Part shown: positions 47,254 through 56,819 of the stretch, one piece after another
How positions within the stretch are numbered: position 1 is the stretch's first letter
How the letters are laid out: every line of letters starts with the position of its first letter
NCBI RefSeq assembly: GCF_003955735.1
Contig: NZ_CP034464.1
Coordinates: forward strand, 4,774,001-4,838,000
Origin: Undibacterium parvum
GTDB taxonomy: Bacteria; Pseudomonadota; Gammaproteobacteria; Burkholderiales; Burkholderiaceae_D
Length of the DNA stretch: 64,000 nucleotides
Reading direction: 5' to 3'
Program-made: the position numbers and the translations under genes
The notes under the pieces: generated by a model
What the model saw: only the letters and a program-made list of their open reading frames with translations
Database searches by the model: none
Told to the model about the DNA's origin: nothing

Positions 47254-47394
47254 GCTGTCTCCAATATAAGGATATTTCCGATTTCTTCGGTTCGGGGTTC
47301 GCCTGCAATGTGCATAAATTAAGACTAATTGAAGCTAATTAAGTCTTACTTACTATGCAAGCGAAATCCATTCTATGGGCAGAGTATCAAGCTC

Positions 47395-47437
47395 GCAATC
47401 AATGTTTATATTGCATTGCAACATAAACATTGATTGC
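47395..47437. promoter_or_regulatory. 15-bp perfect inverted repeat upstream of the dctP-like gene
   Basis: Arms GCAATCAATGTTTAT and ATAAACATTGATTGC with a 13-base spacer, about 140 bases before the ATG at 47253. The length and symmetry suit an operator for a dimeric regulator or an RNA hairpin. The rest of 47254-47510 has no recognised feature. Confidence 0.6.
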
Positions 47438-47510
47438 AGTATGTATTTCCAGCGTATTTAACAGCGTGTATATTTTAAATTCCATAAAAATCAAGCACTT
47501 ATAAAAAACA

Positions 47511-47545
47511 AAGGCTAGGATTCATCTTCAGATAAATCCTAGCCT
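47511..47545 (-). terminator. Intrinsic terminator of pmbA
   Basis: Perfect 11-base arms AGGCTAGGATT and AATCCTAGCCT, followed on the minus strand by TTTGTTTTTTA, 50 bases after the pmbA stop. The arms reach 47512-47522 and 47535-47545. Confidence 0.85.
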
Positions 47546-47594
47546 CGCTTAAATTTAAGTATTTCTACGTATCCAGCATTACGACAAAAACGAC

Positions 47595-48947
47595 TTAACT
47601 ACCGGCAACAGTCATATTCTCTATCAGAATAGAGCCGGTTTGCTTGGTGCCGCGAATCAGGGTATCAGCACCTATCGCGACGATTTGCTGGAACATTTGA
47701 CGCATATCACCGGCGATGGTGATCTCTTCTACCGGATATTGAATCACGCCGTTCTCGACCCAAAAACCGGATGCACCGCGTGAATAATCGCCAGTCACAT
47801 AATTGACGCCCTGCCCCATCAACTCGGTCACCAACAGTCCGGTGCCCATCTTTTTTAACATGGCCTTAAAGTTATCCGTTTTTTTGGTTTGCGTAGAACT
47901 CAGTGTCAGGTTATGTGAACCACCGGCATTACCTGTGGTTTGCATACCCAATTTGCGCGCTGAGTAACAGGACAAAAAGTATCCCTGCAAAATACCATCC
48001 TTGACCACATCGCGACGCTGCGTCTTGACGCCTTCGTCATCAAACGGGGAGGATCCTACGCCACCGGGAATATGCGGGTCTTCCACTACTTGTAAGTGCG
48101 TAGGAAAAATCTGAGTTCCTAATGAGTCGAGTAAGAAGCTAGATTTGCGATACAAGGCACCGCCAGAGACCGCTTGTACGAAAGAACCCAGCAATCCGGC
48201 TGCCAAAGGCGCTTCAAACAGCACCGCACATTTACGCGTATCGAGCTTGCGTGCATTCATGCGCGCCAGAGCGCGCTCGGCGGCATAGCGTCCTATGGCT
48301 TCCGGCTGGGCCAGTTTTTTAGCATTGCGTTGTGAGCTGTACCAATCGTCACGCTGCATGCGCGCGCCCTTGCCAGCGATAGGAGAAACCGAAATGGTAT
48401 GGCGCGAAAATGGATAACCACCCATGAAGCCACGTGAATTGGCCGCAACAAAGTGCGATTGCTGTGCATGCACGCCAGCGCCTTCGCAATTGGTCACTCG
48501 TTTATCGACCGCGTAAGCGGCGGCCTCGGTACGGCGAGCCAACTCGATCGCCTCTTCGGCGCTCACTAACCAGGGATAAAATAATTGTAAATCTTGCGGA
48601 TGCATCTCCAGCAAAGCGGCATCAGGCAAGTCGGAACAATTGTCTTCAGCGGTAAAGCGCGCGATGTTGTAAGCGGCATCGACCGTGTCCAATAAAGATT
48701 TTTGCGAAAAATCAGAAGTGCTGGCATTGCCGCGTTTTTGTCCGATATACACGGTCACGCCTATGCCTTTATCGCGATTCTGTTCTATCGTCTCGACCTG
48801 GCCTTTACGCACACTGACAGAAAGCCCTCCGCCTTCGCTAATTTCGACAGCGGCGTCAGTTGCGCCTTTTTCACGTGCAAAACGCAACATATCTTGTGCA
48901 ATTTGCCTTAACTGATCCTGAGTATGGGTAAAAACTGGTTTGCTCAT
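47595..48947 (-). CDS. pmbA: Metalloprotease PmbA (TldE)
   Basis: 450 residues from the ATG at 48947, exactly the length of E. coli PmbA; upstream starts would run into the divergent yjgA. PmbA/TldE pairs with TldD to form a heterodimeric protease that matures microcin B17 and degrades CcdA (E. coli knowledge). It lacks the zinc motif of TldD, as expected. SVRKGQVETIEQNRDKGIGV, SGGALYRKSSFLLDSLG and MGQGVNYVTGDYSRGASGFW are present. tldD is not in the window. Confidence 0.95.
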   Translation of the reverse strand: MSKPVFTHTQDQLRQIAQDMLRFAREKGATDAAVEISEGGGLSVSVRKGQVETIEQNRDKGIGVTVYIGQKRGNASTSDFSQKSLLDTVDAAYNIARFTAEDNCSDLPDAALLEMHPQDLQLFYPWLVSAEEAIELARRTEAAAYAVDKRVTNCEGAGVHAQQSHFVAANSRGFMGGYPFSRHTISVSPIAGKGARMQRDDWYSSQRNAKKLAQPEAIGRYAAERALARMNARKLDTRKCAVLFEAPLAAGLLGSFVQAVSGGALYRKSSFLLDSLGTQIFPTHLQVVEDPHIPGGVGSSPFDDEGVKTQRRDVVKDGILQGYFLSCYSARKLGMQTTGNAGGSHNLTLSSTQTKKTDNFKAMLKKMGTGLLVTELMGQGVNYVTGDYSRGASGFWVENGVIQYPVEEITIAGDMRQMFQQIVAIGADTLIRGTKQTGSILIENMTVAGS

Positions 48948-49029
48948 GGGCGGTTTCTTTAGTTGCGTAGATAAAAAGGGTATCATAGCAGCCGTTTCAA
49001 TAAGTTTATAGAATAAAGGCGAGTCAATT

Positions 49030-49626
49030 ATGCCAAATCCAAATCGAGGCTCCTGTGGCTTCAAGTCCACCGAGTTCGAACAAGAGTACGAACGCCCTTC
49101 AAAATCACAGTTAAAACGTGAAATGACAGGTCTGCAAAAGCTAGGTCAAGAACTAATCGACCAGCCGCGCGACCGCGTAAAGCGTGTGCCTATGCCGGAA
49201 GATGTGCGCGATGCCATCCTTGAATGTCAAAAAATCAAGGATCACGAAGGCCGTCGCCGACAATTGCAGTTTGTCGGTAAAAAGATGCGTACTTTAGATG
49301 AGACCGAAGTGGCGCTCATACAAAAAACCATAGACAGCTGGAAAGGTGCATCCAAATCGGATACTGCCGCCATGCATGCTTTAGAGCGCAAACGCGACAA
49401 ATTATTAGCCAACGATACTGCAGTGACCGAATTGATGGCCGAATATCCGGAAATCGATGCGCAACAATTACGCACCATGATACGTAATGCGCGCAAAGAG
49501 CAAGCCGAGAGCAAGCCGCCAAAAGCGTATCGCGAAATCTTCCAATTACTCAAAGAACTTTCTAAAGTAAAAACAGCAGGCTCTGCTGATGATGCTGAAG
49601 GCGATGACGAGGAAGACGATGAGTGA
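49030..49626 (+). CDS. yjgA: Ribosome biogenesis factor YjgA (DarP)
   Basis: 198 residues, very charged, with helical segments. The family block RPSKSQLKREMTGLQKLGQELI and LPTNCNC-free core REGRRRQLQFVGKKMR-like region (DHEGRRRQLQFVGKKMR) identify it. In E. coli this protein associates with 50S assembly intermediates. It is divergent from pmbA, a gene pair that is conserved across beta- and gammaproteobacteria. Its C-terminal DDAEGDDEEDDE tail is unusually acidic, and its stop overlaps mog by eight bases. Confidence 0.93.
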   Translation: MPNPNRGSCGFKSTEFEQEYERPSKSQLKREMTGLQKLGQELIDQPRDRVKRVPMPEDVRDAILECQKIKDHEGRRRQLQFVGKKMRTLDETEVALIQKTIDSWKGASKSDTAAMHALERKRDKLLANDTAVTELMAEYPEIDAQQLRTMIRNARKEQAESKPPKAYREIFQLLKELSKVKTAGSADDAEGDDEEDDE

Positions 49627-50257
49627 ACTTGCTAGCGGCAACGCTGACAAGTCGGAGCGTGCCCTACGGATAGGCTTAGTCTCGATCTCGGATCGGGCCT
49701 CAGCCGGTGTTTATCAGGACATGGGGCTACCAGCCTTGCAAGAATGGTTTGGTGCAGCCCTGAGTTCAGCCTGGATCATGGAAACACGATTGATCCCGGA
49801 TGAGCGCGCCGCCATAGAAGCCGCCTTAATCGATTTAGTCGATAAGGCGCTGTGCGATCTGGTGATCACCACTGGTGGCACCGGTCCGGCGCGGCGCGAT
49901 GTCACCCCAGAGGCAACGCTAGCAGTAGCGACCAAGGAGATGCCAGGTTTTGGCGAGCAAATGCGCCAGATCAGTCTGAAGTTTGTGCCTACTGCTATTC
50001 TGTCCCGACAAGTGGCGGTGATACGCGAAAGCGCAGAACACGCGGCTTTGATCATGAATTTGCCGGGCCAGCCAAAGTCGATCAAGGAGACGCTGGAAGG
50101 TCTCAAAGACGCCAATGGCGTTCAGCTAGTTGCCGGGATATTCTCAGCGGTGCCCTACTGCATCGATCTGATCGGCGGTCCTTACGTAGAAACCCACGAC
50201 GCAGTGTGTAAAGTATTTCGCCCTAAATCAGCCTTACGCCCAAAAGCCGAAAATTAA
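49619..50257 (+). CDS. mog: Molybdopterin adenylyltransferase
   Basis: 212 residues from the ATG at 49619, inside the end of yjgA (eight-base overlap). It activates molybdopterin by adenylylation before molybdenum insertion. IGLVSISDRASAGVYQDMG, VITTGGTGPARRDVTPEAT and MNLPGQPKSIKETLEG are the conserved blocks of the MoaB/Mog fold, in the Mog subgroup. Other moco genes are not present. Followed 21 bases later by the esterase gene. Confidence 0.95.
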   Translation: MSELASGNADKSERALRIGLVSISDRASAGVYQDMGLPALQEWFGAALSSAWIMETRLIPDERAAIEAALIDLVDKALCDLVITTGGTGPARRDVTPEATLAVATKEMPGFGEQMRQISLKFVPTAILSRQVAVIRESAEHAALIMNLPGQPKSIKETLEGLKDANGVQLVAGIFSAVPYCIDLIGGPYVETHDAVCKVFRPKSALRPKAEN

Positions 50258-50278
50258 ACCCTCATAAAGTTAATCTAT

Positions 50279-50953
50279 ATGACCACCGTTTTACTAGATT
50301 GCATAGAAATTGAAAGCGCCCCAAATCCTAGCGTTGCCGTAATCTGGCTGCATGGCTTGGGTGCCGATGGCAATGACTTCGTCCCTATCGTCAAAGAACT
50401 AGACCTGAGCGGCTGCGCCGGTATCCGTTTCGTGTTTCCACACGCGCAGACCATGCCTGTGACACTGAACGGTGGCTATGTGATGCGCGCCTGGTACGAC
50501 ATTATGGGTGCTGATATCGTTAAGCGTGAGGATGAGGCGGGATTAAGACTGTCGCAAATTCGCATAGAAAGCTTGATAGCACGCGAAAAAGCGCGTGGCA
50601 TTCCGGCTGAACGTATTATCTTGGCTGGCTTCTCGCAAGGCTGCGCGATGGCCTTGCAAGTAGGCTTACGTCATCCTGAAAAATTAGCCGGTTTGCTTTG
50701 TCTATCTGGCTATGTCGCATTACGCGAGGTGGTGGCAAGCGAAAGAACTGCGGCCAATCAAGCCACACCTATTTTTCTGGCGCATGGCACCGCCGATCCT
50801 GTGATACCACTGTTACGGGCAGAACAATCACGCAATCTTTTGCAAGAGCTTGGCTACGCGCTAGAGTGGCACGAATACATGATGCAACACTCGGTATGCG
50901 AAGAAGAGATCAGAGATATCGGCAATTGGTTACGGCGCGTCGTGCCTGCTTAG
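50279..50953 (+). CDS. Carboxylesterase (phospholipase/carboxylesterase family)
   Basis: 224 residues, an alpha/beta hydrolase without signal peptide. The nucleophile is S119 in GFSQG, the oxyanion region VIWLHGLGADGNDF is near residues 21-34, and the Asp and His of the triad are in GTADPVIP and MMQHSV. Similar to P. fluorescens EstB-type esterases that act on short acyl esters. The stop codon is the first of a series of 12-base repeats. Confidence 0.93.
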   Translation: MTTVLLDCIEIESAPNPSVAVIWLHGLGADGNDFVPIVKELDLSGCAGIRFVFPHAQTMPVTLNGGYVMRAWYDIMGADIVKREDEAGLRLSQIRIESLIAREKARGIPAERIILAGFSQGCAMALQVGLRHPEKLAGLLCLSGYVALREVVASERTAANQATPIFLAHGTADPVIPLLRAEQSRNLLQELGYALEWHEYMMQHSVCEEEIRDIGNWLRRVVPA

Positions 50954-51031
50954 GTCGCTGCTTAGGTCGCTGCTTAGTTCGCTGCTTAGGCCGCGGCTAA
51001 GTTCACAACTAAGCTCACAACTAAGTTAGTA
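50948..51031. repeat. Seven tandem 12-bp units at the end of the esterase gene
   Basis: Units begin GCTTAGGTCGCT (twice), GCTTAGTTCGCT, GCTTAGGCCGCG, GCTAAGTTCACA, ACTAAGCTCACA and ACTAAGTTAGTA. The first contains the last sense codon and the TAG stop of the esterase. As 12 is a multiple of three, each of the other units places another stop codon in the same frame. Confidence 0.85.
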
Positions 51032-51073
51032 ATACGCCAATCAAAGAAAACGACGCCAGTCGTTCCAGGATTT

Positions 51074-51108
51074 CAAATATCTGTCCAGCTCAGCTAGGCA
51101 GATATTTG
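51074..51108. terminator. Inverted repeat between convergent genes
   Basis: Perfect arms CAAATATCTG and CAGATATTTG with a 15-base loop. No T run. It lies between the ends of the esterase and cystathionine lyase-like genes and could end both transcripts. Confidence 0.45.
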
Positions 51109-51117
51109 ATCACTAAA

Positions 51118-51192
51118 TATACTCCCCTAGGTATATTTTCATGCGCTTATAGAATATGCGCGAATTAGGCTATTTTTACCTATACTCCCCTT
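51118..51192. repeat. Intergenic element with TATACTCC boxes, copy 2
   Basis: TATACTCCCCTAGGTATA at 51118-51135, TTTTCATGCGC, AATATGCGCGAATTAGG and a second box CCTATACTCCCCTT at 51179. Order and words match copy 1 at 26281-26364. It lies 29 bases beyond the end of a minus-strand gene. Confidence 0.5.
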
Positions 51193-51220
51193 ATTTCATC
51201 AATTAGGCGAGAGCCTCGCT

Positions 51221-52399
51221 TTACATTTGCTGCAGCGCCTGAGTGATATCCGCGATCAAATCATCGCAGTCTTCCAAGCCTACGTTAAAGCGTAGCAAAG
51301 TACCCTGATGCTGCCAATCGCTGCGCATTTGCTGTATCCGATATGGCAAGCACAAACTACGCGCACCACCCCAGCTAAAACCTATGCCAAATAATTTCAG
51401 ACTGTTCACAAAATGATCGGTCTGCGGCTCACTGTAACGCGCATTGACCAGCACCGAGAACAGACCGCCAGCGCCGGTGAAGTCGCGCGCCCAGATTGCG
51501 TGCCCTGGGCAACTCGCCAAGGCCGGATGCAAAACCGTGTCTATCTCAGGGCGCGTGCCAAGCCAGGTAGCCAGCTTACGGGCACTTTGGTCATGCGCAT
51601 CAAAACGTAGCTTCAGAGTATCAAGATTGCGCAACACCAGATACACATCATCCATGCCTACCCCAAATCCGAGACGCATATGCGCCGCCTGCAGCCGCAA
51701 ATTAATCGCCTGATCGCGCGTAATCACCGCGCCCATCAACACATCCGAGCCTCCGCTTTGATACTTGGTAAGCGCTTGCATGATGATATCGACGCCGTGC
51801 GCGAAGGCCGGCAAGGCGATTCCTGCCGACCAGGTATTATCCAATGCCACCAGTACATTTTTTGCGTGCGCGGCCGCACATATTGCTGGAATATCCGGCA
51901 CTTCCATACTCACGGAGCCCGGTGCTTCAGTCCAAATCAATTTGGTATTGGGCAGTATCAGGTCGGCGATCGCGGCCCCGATTAAAGGATGGTAATAGCG
52001 CACACTGACGCCAAAGCTACGCGCCAGCCAATCACCTAAATCCCGACTCGGGCTATACACATTCTCGGGCAGCAAGACATCGTCGCCAGCCTGCAACAGC
52101 GCCATATTCACCAAGCTAATCGCCGCCAAGCCACTCGGCGCTAGCAGGCAATACTTACCCTGCTCGATCTCAGCCAGTCTGGCCTCTAGCGTAAAACTGG
52201 TGGGTGTGCCATGCAGGCCATAGGTGTAAGCCGATTTATCTTGCCATTTGCGCTCACGCATCGCAGCGACATCCTTAAACAGCACCGTAGAGGCATGATG
52301 GATCGCGCTGGGGAAAGCAGCAAAGCCGGATGGCGCCTGATACTTGCTATGAATGAGCGCAGTGGCAGAGATAGAGTCAGTACTATTTTTTTGATTCAT
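51221..52399 (-). CDS. Cys/Met metabolism PLP enzyme, cystathionine beta-lyase-like
   Basis: 392 residues, gamma-family PLP fold. The PLP lysine lies in QALTKYQSGGSDVLMG, and YTYGLHGTPTSFTLEARLAEIE and LLAPSGLAAISLVNMALLQAGD are standard. Closest by sequence to the MetC-type cystathionine beta-lyases of proteobacteria, which split cystathionine to homocysteine, pyruvate and ammonia; other beta-lyase activities are possible. It is monocistronic and divergent from the nor cluster. Confidence 0.88.
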   Translation of the reverse strand: MNQKNSTDSISATALIHSKYQAPSGFAAFPSAIHHASTVLFKDVAAMRERKWQDKSAYTYGLHGTPTSFTLEARLAEIEQGKYCLLAPSGLAAISLVNMALLQAGDDVLLPENVYSPSRDLGDWLARSFGVSVRYYHPLIGAAIADLILPNTKLIWTEAPGSVSMEVPDIPAICAAAHAKNVLVALDNTWSAGIALPAFAHGVDIIMQALTKYQSGGSDVLMGAVITRDQAINLRLQAAHMRLGFGVGMDDVYLVLRNLDTLKLRFDAHDQSARKLATWLGTRPEIDTVLHPALASCPGHAIWARDFTGAGGLFSVLVNARYSEPQTDHFVNSLKLFGIGFSWGGARSLCLPYRIQQMRSDWQHQGTLLRFNVGLEDCDDLIADITQALQQM

Positions 52400-52431
52400 G
52401 GATAGGCTAGCCTTTAAGAATGCTTAATTCT

Positions 52432-52448
52432 TTGACATTCTACGTCAA
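52432..52448. promoter_or_regulatory. 17-bp palindrome TTGAC-N7-GTCAA
   Basis: TTGACATTCTACGTCAA lies 33 bases upstream of the cystathionine lyase-like start, between it and the nor cluster. It is a possible operator for either gene. Confidence 0.45.
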
Positions 52449-52559
52449 GTGCATAACTTAGGTGTTTAGCGAGGTACATGCCTCGCAACGCCAGCGCAAG
52501 GAGTGAGTGCCTCAGGCGAGAAACTTAGAGACTGCATTCCTGTTCCGACTAATTTATCG

Positions 52560-52573
52560 TTGACCTTCATCAA
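52560..52573 (+). promoter_or_regulatory. FNR/DNR-type box upstream of norC
   Basis: TTGACCTTCATCAA differs from the TTGAT-N4-ATCAA consensus at one base. It is 146 bases before norC. FNR/DNR-family regulators activate nor genes under low oxygen and nitric oxide (family knowledge). The rest of 52400-52718 holds the 17-bp palindrome and no gene. Confidence 0.65.
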
Positions 52574-52718
52574 GGACTTTAAATTTCAAAGCTAATAACA
52601 TTGCCTCGAAGTTGGAATATGTCCCACGCCAATTTCGAAATGGCTTTTGCTAGTCGGTGCAAATAGGTAAGTAAGCTAGTTTTCTTTATAAATCACAATA
52701 ACAAAGGGGGTTCTTCAA

Positions 52719-53144
52719 ATGAGCTCATCGTTCACAAAATCGACTGCCAGGAATATTTTTTATGGCGGCTCGGTATTCTTCTTCTTGCTTTTTTTAGGGC
52801 TCAGCTTCGATACGATGACGACCCTGCCTAAGCAAGACAATAGGGCCAACCTTACCGAATCAGCGATACGCGGTAAGAAAATTTGGGAAACCCGTAACTG
52901 TATCGGTTGTCATACTTTGCTCGGTGAAGGTGCCTATTTCGCACCAGAATTAGGTAACGTCTACAAACGTCGGGGACCTGATTTTATCAAAGCATGGATT
53001 AACTCCCAACCTACCGGCGCTCCTGGTCGTCGTCAAATGCCGCAATTCCATTTGAACGATACAGAAATGGCCGACATGATCGAATTTCTTAAATATTCTT
53101 CAGAAATCAATACCAACAAATGGCCACCAAATATCGAAGGCTAA
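52719..53144 (+). CDS. norC: Nitric oxide reductase cytochrome c subunit
   Basis: 141 residues. An N-terminal membrane anchor (about 13-32) is followed by the haem c site CIGCH at 61-65, and M107 in RRQMPQ is the probable axial ligand. It receives electrons from periplasmic donors and passes them to NorB. RBS AAAGGGGG before the ATG is strong. First gene of the nor cluster; an FNR/DNR box lies upstream. The cNor type, unlike quinol-dependent qNor, uses a separate cytochrome subunit. Confidence 0.97.
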   Translation: MSSSFTKSTARNIFYGGSVFFFLLFLGLSFDTMTTLPKQDNRANLTESAIRGKKIWETRNCIGCHTLLGEGAYFAPELGNVYKRRGPDFIKAWINSQPTGAPGRRQMPQFHLNDTEMADMIEFLKYSSEINTNKWPPNIEG

Positions 53145-53199
53145 TACATTGGGGTAAAAATAAAAGAAACATATAAGAAAAATAAGTATCAATAGTTAA

Positions 53200-54600
<1,401 letters not shown>

Positions 54601-54630
54601 AACCTAGCAAATTGCAATAAAACCAAATAA

Positions 54631-54654
54631 GTTGCCCGTCCACCGGCGGGCAAC
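54631..54654 (+). promoter_or_regulatory. Hairpin between norB and norE
   Basis: Perfect arms GTTGCCCG and CGGGCAAC with an eight-base loop, ending 12 bases before the norE GTG. There is no T run. It could lower norE expression relative to norCB or stabilise the norCB message. Confidence 0.6.
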
Positions 54655-54666
54655 TTCATCTCCATC

Positions 54667-55281
54667 GTGAATACTCCTCAAGCACTCCCCTCCACCGCGA
54701 TTGTCGATCTTAATCAAAATCAGCATGGCCGCGCCTTACCCGGCGACTTTGCGATGTGGTGTTTTATCCTGGCCGAATTATTGGTCTTTGGCATATTCTT
54801 TATCTCGTATGCCATTACCCGCTCACACCATGTAGAGCTGTTTAATCAGTCGCAAAAACAATTGGATCGCGGCACTGGCTTCATCAACACGCTATTACTC
54901 GTCAGTAGTAGCTACTTTGTCGTCAGGGCGATCGCAGCGCTTCAGCGCGGCCAAGGCAAAGTCTGTGCAAAATGGCTAATGACGGCGATCACTTGCGGCG
55001 GATTTTTTGTTGTCTTAAAGTTTTTGGAATTTGCTGGAAAGTACGATGCCGGCATCAGCATGTCGACCAATAATTTTTACATGTTTTACCTGTTTCTGGC
55101 TTTTTTCCATTTCATGCATGTCATTTTAGGCATGCTCATACTTGGCGCGATTGCCATCAAAGCCTGGCAAGGCGGCTACAGCGCTGCGCATCATGAAGGT
55201 GCCGAAACTGGTGCCGCTTATTGGCATATGGTTGATCTGGTGTGGATCATCCTGTTCCCCCTGATTTATGTTTTACATTAA
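54667..55281 (+). CDS. norE: NorE, cytochrome c oxidase subunit III-like protein
   Basis: 204 residues with a GTG start and about five membrane helices. The blocks PGDFAMWCFILAELLVFGIFF and HFMHVILGMLILGAIAIKAW and the final YWHMVDLVWIILFPLIYVLH are those of the subunit III family. NorE is an accessory factor linked with norCB and needed for full nitric oxide reductase activity in Paracoccus-type systems; its biochemical role is uncertain. Next to norF as in other clusters. Confidence 0.94.
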   Translation: MNTPQALPSTAIVDLNQNQHGRALPGDFAMWCFILAELLVFGIFFISYAITRSHHVELFNQSQKQLDRGTGFINTLLLVSSSYFVVRAIAALQRGQGKVCAKWLMTAITCGGFFVVLKFLEFAGKYDAGISMSTNNFYMFYLFLAFFHFMHVILGMLILGAIAIKAWQGGYSAAHHEGAETGAAYWHMVDLVWIILFPLIYVLH

Positions 55282-55314
55282 GGCGGGGCATTCACTTAGC
55301 CCATTAGAGCGAAC

Positions 55315-55572
55315 ATGATCAACATCAAAACTGCGACCTATCAATGGCTTATGCTTTTAGCGCTTACCAGCCTCAGTTTCGGCCTGGCAGAAACTGACTA
55401 CCTGGGTAAAAATATTCTCTTGCCAGTATTGCTGGCGACCTTGATTAAAGGGAGTATTGTTATCGATAGATTTATGGCGCTACGACATGTTGCAGGCCCA
55501 TGGCGCATCATCGTACTGACGTGGTTGCTTGCCGTACTTGGCACAATCTGGTTTAGCTTCACCCGAATTTAA
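55315..55572 (+). CDS. norF: NorF-like small membrane protein
   Basis: 85 residues, three membrane helices. It belongs to the cytochrome c oxidase subunit IV-like group that follows norE in many denitrifiers. YQWLMLLALTSLSFGLAE opens it, and LVLLATLIKGSIVIDRFM-like core (LLATLIKGSIVIDRFMALRH) is the family block. Starts 33 bases after norE. Accessory to nitric oxide reductase; function inferred from position. Confidence 0.85.
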   Translation: MINIKTATYQWLMLLALTSLSFGLAETDYLGKNILLPVLLATLIKGSIVIDRFMALRHVAGPWRIIVLTWLLAVLGTIWFSFTRI

Positions 55573-55595
55573 TTAAAGATCTCAGAAAGTCTGTC

Positions 55596-56420
55596 ATGAA
55601 CGATTTGACCTCGCACCAACTACTTAATGTGCGCGAAGTAAAGCAACTCCCGTTTTACCAGCCAGTTGGCAATGAATGCGCACTGTTTGAATATGCTTAC
55701 CATCACCAACTCCCCTTACTCATCAAGGGTCCGACTGGTTGTGGCAAGACGCGCTTCGTGGCACATATGGCAGCCAAAATGGCACGTCCCTTGATCACGG
55801 TGGCCTGTCATGACGACCTGACCGCAGCCGACTTGGTTGGTCGCCATCTGATCGGTGATGGCCAGACCATTTGGTCCGACGGGCCACTCACCAGAGCGGT
55901 ACGACTAGGCGGGATTTGTTATCTCGATGAGGTAGTCGAGGCCCGCAAAGACACCACGGTAGTTTTGCATCCGCTGACCGACGACAGACGCATCTTGCCG
56001 ATAGAACGCACCGGAGAGGAGTTACAAGCTCCGCAAGAATTCATGCTGGTAGTGTCGTACAACCCGGGCTACCAGAATCTATTAAAAAACCTCAAACCAT
56101 CGACCCGCCAGCGCTTCATCGCGATCCAGTTCGATTACCCTCCGGCCGCGCTAGAACAAGACATCTTGATCAAGGAAACTGGTATAGACAGCGCCACAGC
56201 CCAACGTCTGGTGAAACTTGCGGGACATTTCCGTCAACTAAAAAATCACGATTTGGAAGAAGCCGCCTCCACCCGTCTGTTGGTGTATGCTGCAACTTTG
56301 ATCAAGGCTGGATGTGATCCACTACTCGCTTGTCAGGCGGCTATGGTAGAACCGCTGACCGACGACCTTGACACCGCGGCGGCCCTGCGCGAAGTGATCA
56401 AAGCCAGCATGGCAAAATAA
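55596..56420 (+). CDS. norQ: NorQ/CbbQ-type AAA+ ATPase
   Basis: 274 residues. Walker A GPTGCGKT is at residues 45-52, Walker B GICYLDEVVEAR follows near 109, and the NorQ/CbbQ C-terminal domain (YAATLIKAGCDPLLACQAAMV) is complete. With the VWA protein NorD it inserts the non-haem iron into NorB, or otherwise activates the enzyme (family knowledge). Its partner norD is two genes downstream, separated by two added genes. Confidence 0.96.
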   Translation: MNDLTSHQLLNVREVKQLPFYQPVGNECALFEYAYHHQLPLLIKGPTGCGKTRFVAHMAAKMARPLITVACHDDLTAADLVGRHLIGDGQTIWSDGPLTRAVRLGGICYLDEVVEARKDTTVVLHPLTDDRRILPIERTGEELQAPQEFMLVVSYNPGYQNLLKNLKPSTRQRFIAIQFDYPPAALEQDILIKETGIDSATAQRLVKLAGHFRQLKNHDLEEAASTRLLVYAATLIKAGCDPLLACQAAMVEPLTDDLDTAAALREVIKASMAK

Positions 56421-56427
56421 GCCAAAC

Positions 56428-56808
56428 ATGAATACGCCAGAGACCGATGTATCCGTTGCAGTACAGGCTGAAGCCCTGTATCTGATTAACCTACTGCTAC
56501 TCCCAGGTCTAGGTTTTCTGATGCTATTGTGGCTAGCGCATAGCAATCCCAAAAGCGAATCAGAATTGACGCGCTGCCATTTGCGGCAGACCGTCATCGC
56601 CAGTATCTGGGCTGGGGTCTTGCTGGCGATCGTCACGCTGTTGATCGTATTTTTGGGCGGCTTTCAATCACCCTATACCTGGATGCTCTTGATACTTTAC
56701 TTCGTTTGCTGTCATGCTGCCCTGATACTATTTGGAGTGTTGGGCCTGGCACGCGCAATGGCCAAGCAAACCTATGTTTACCCTCTGATAGGAAGCAGGA
56801 AGTGGTAA
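56428..56808 (+). CDS. Small membrane protein in the nor cluster
   Basis: 126 residues, three membrane helices (about 19-39, 58-82, 85-110). No signature I recognise; the layout recalls DUF4870-type proteins. It begins seven bases after norQ and ends 11 bases before the CcoG-like gene, so it is part of the operon. It may be an assembly factor or a chaperone subunit for NorB, but that is inferred from its place alone. Confidence 0.75.
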   Translation: MNTPETDVSVAVQAEALYLINLLLLPGLGFLMLLWLAHSNPKSESELTRCHLRQTVIASIWAGVLLAIVTLLIVFLGGFQSPYTWMLLILYFVCCHAALILFGVLGLARAMAKQTYVYPLIGSRKW

Positions 56809-56819
56809 AGGTGGCAAAT

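Noticed and set aside
50948..51031. CRISPR-like array
   Set aside because: Units are 12 bases with no spacers, so it is a plain tandem repeat.
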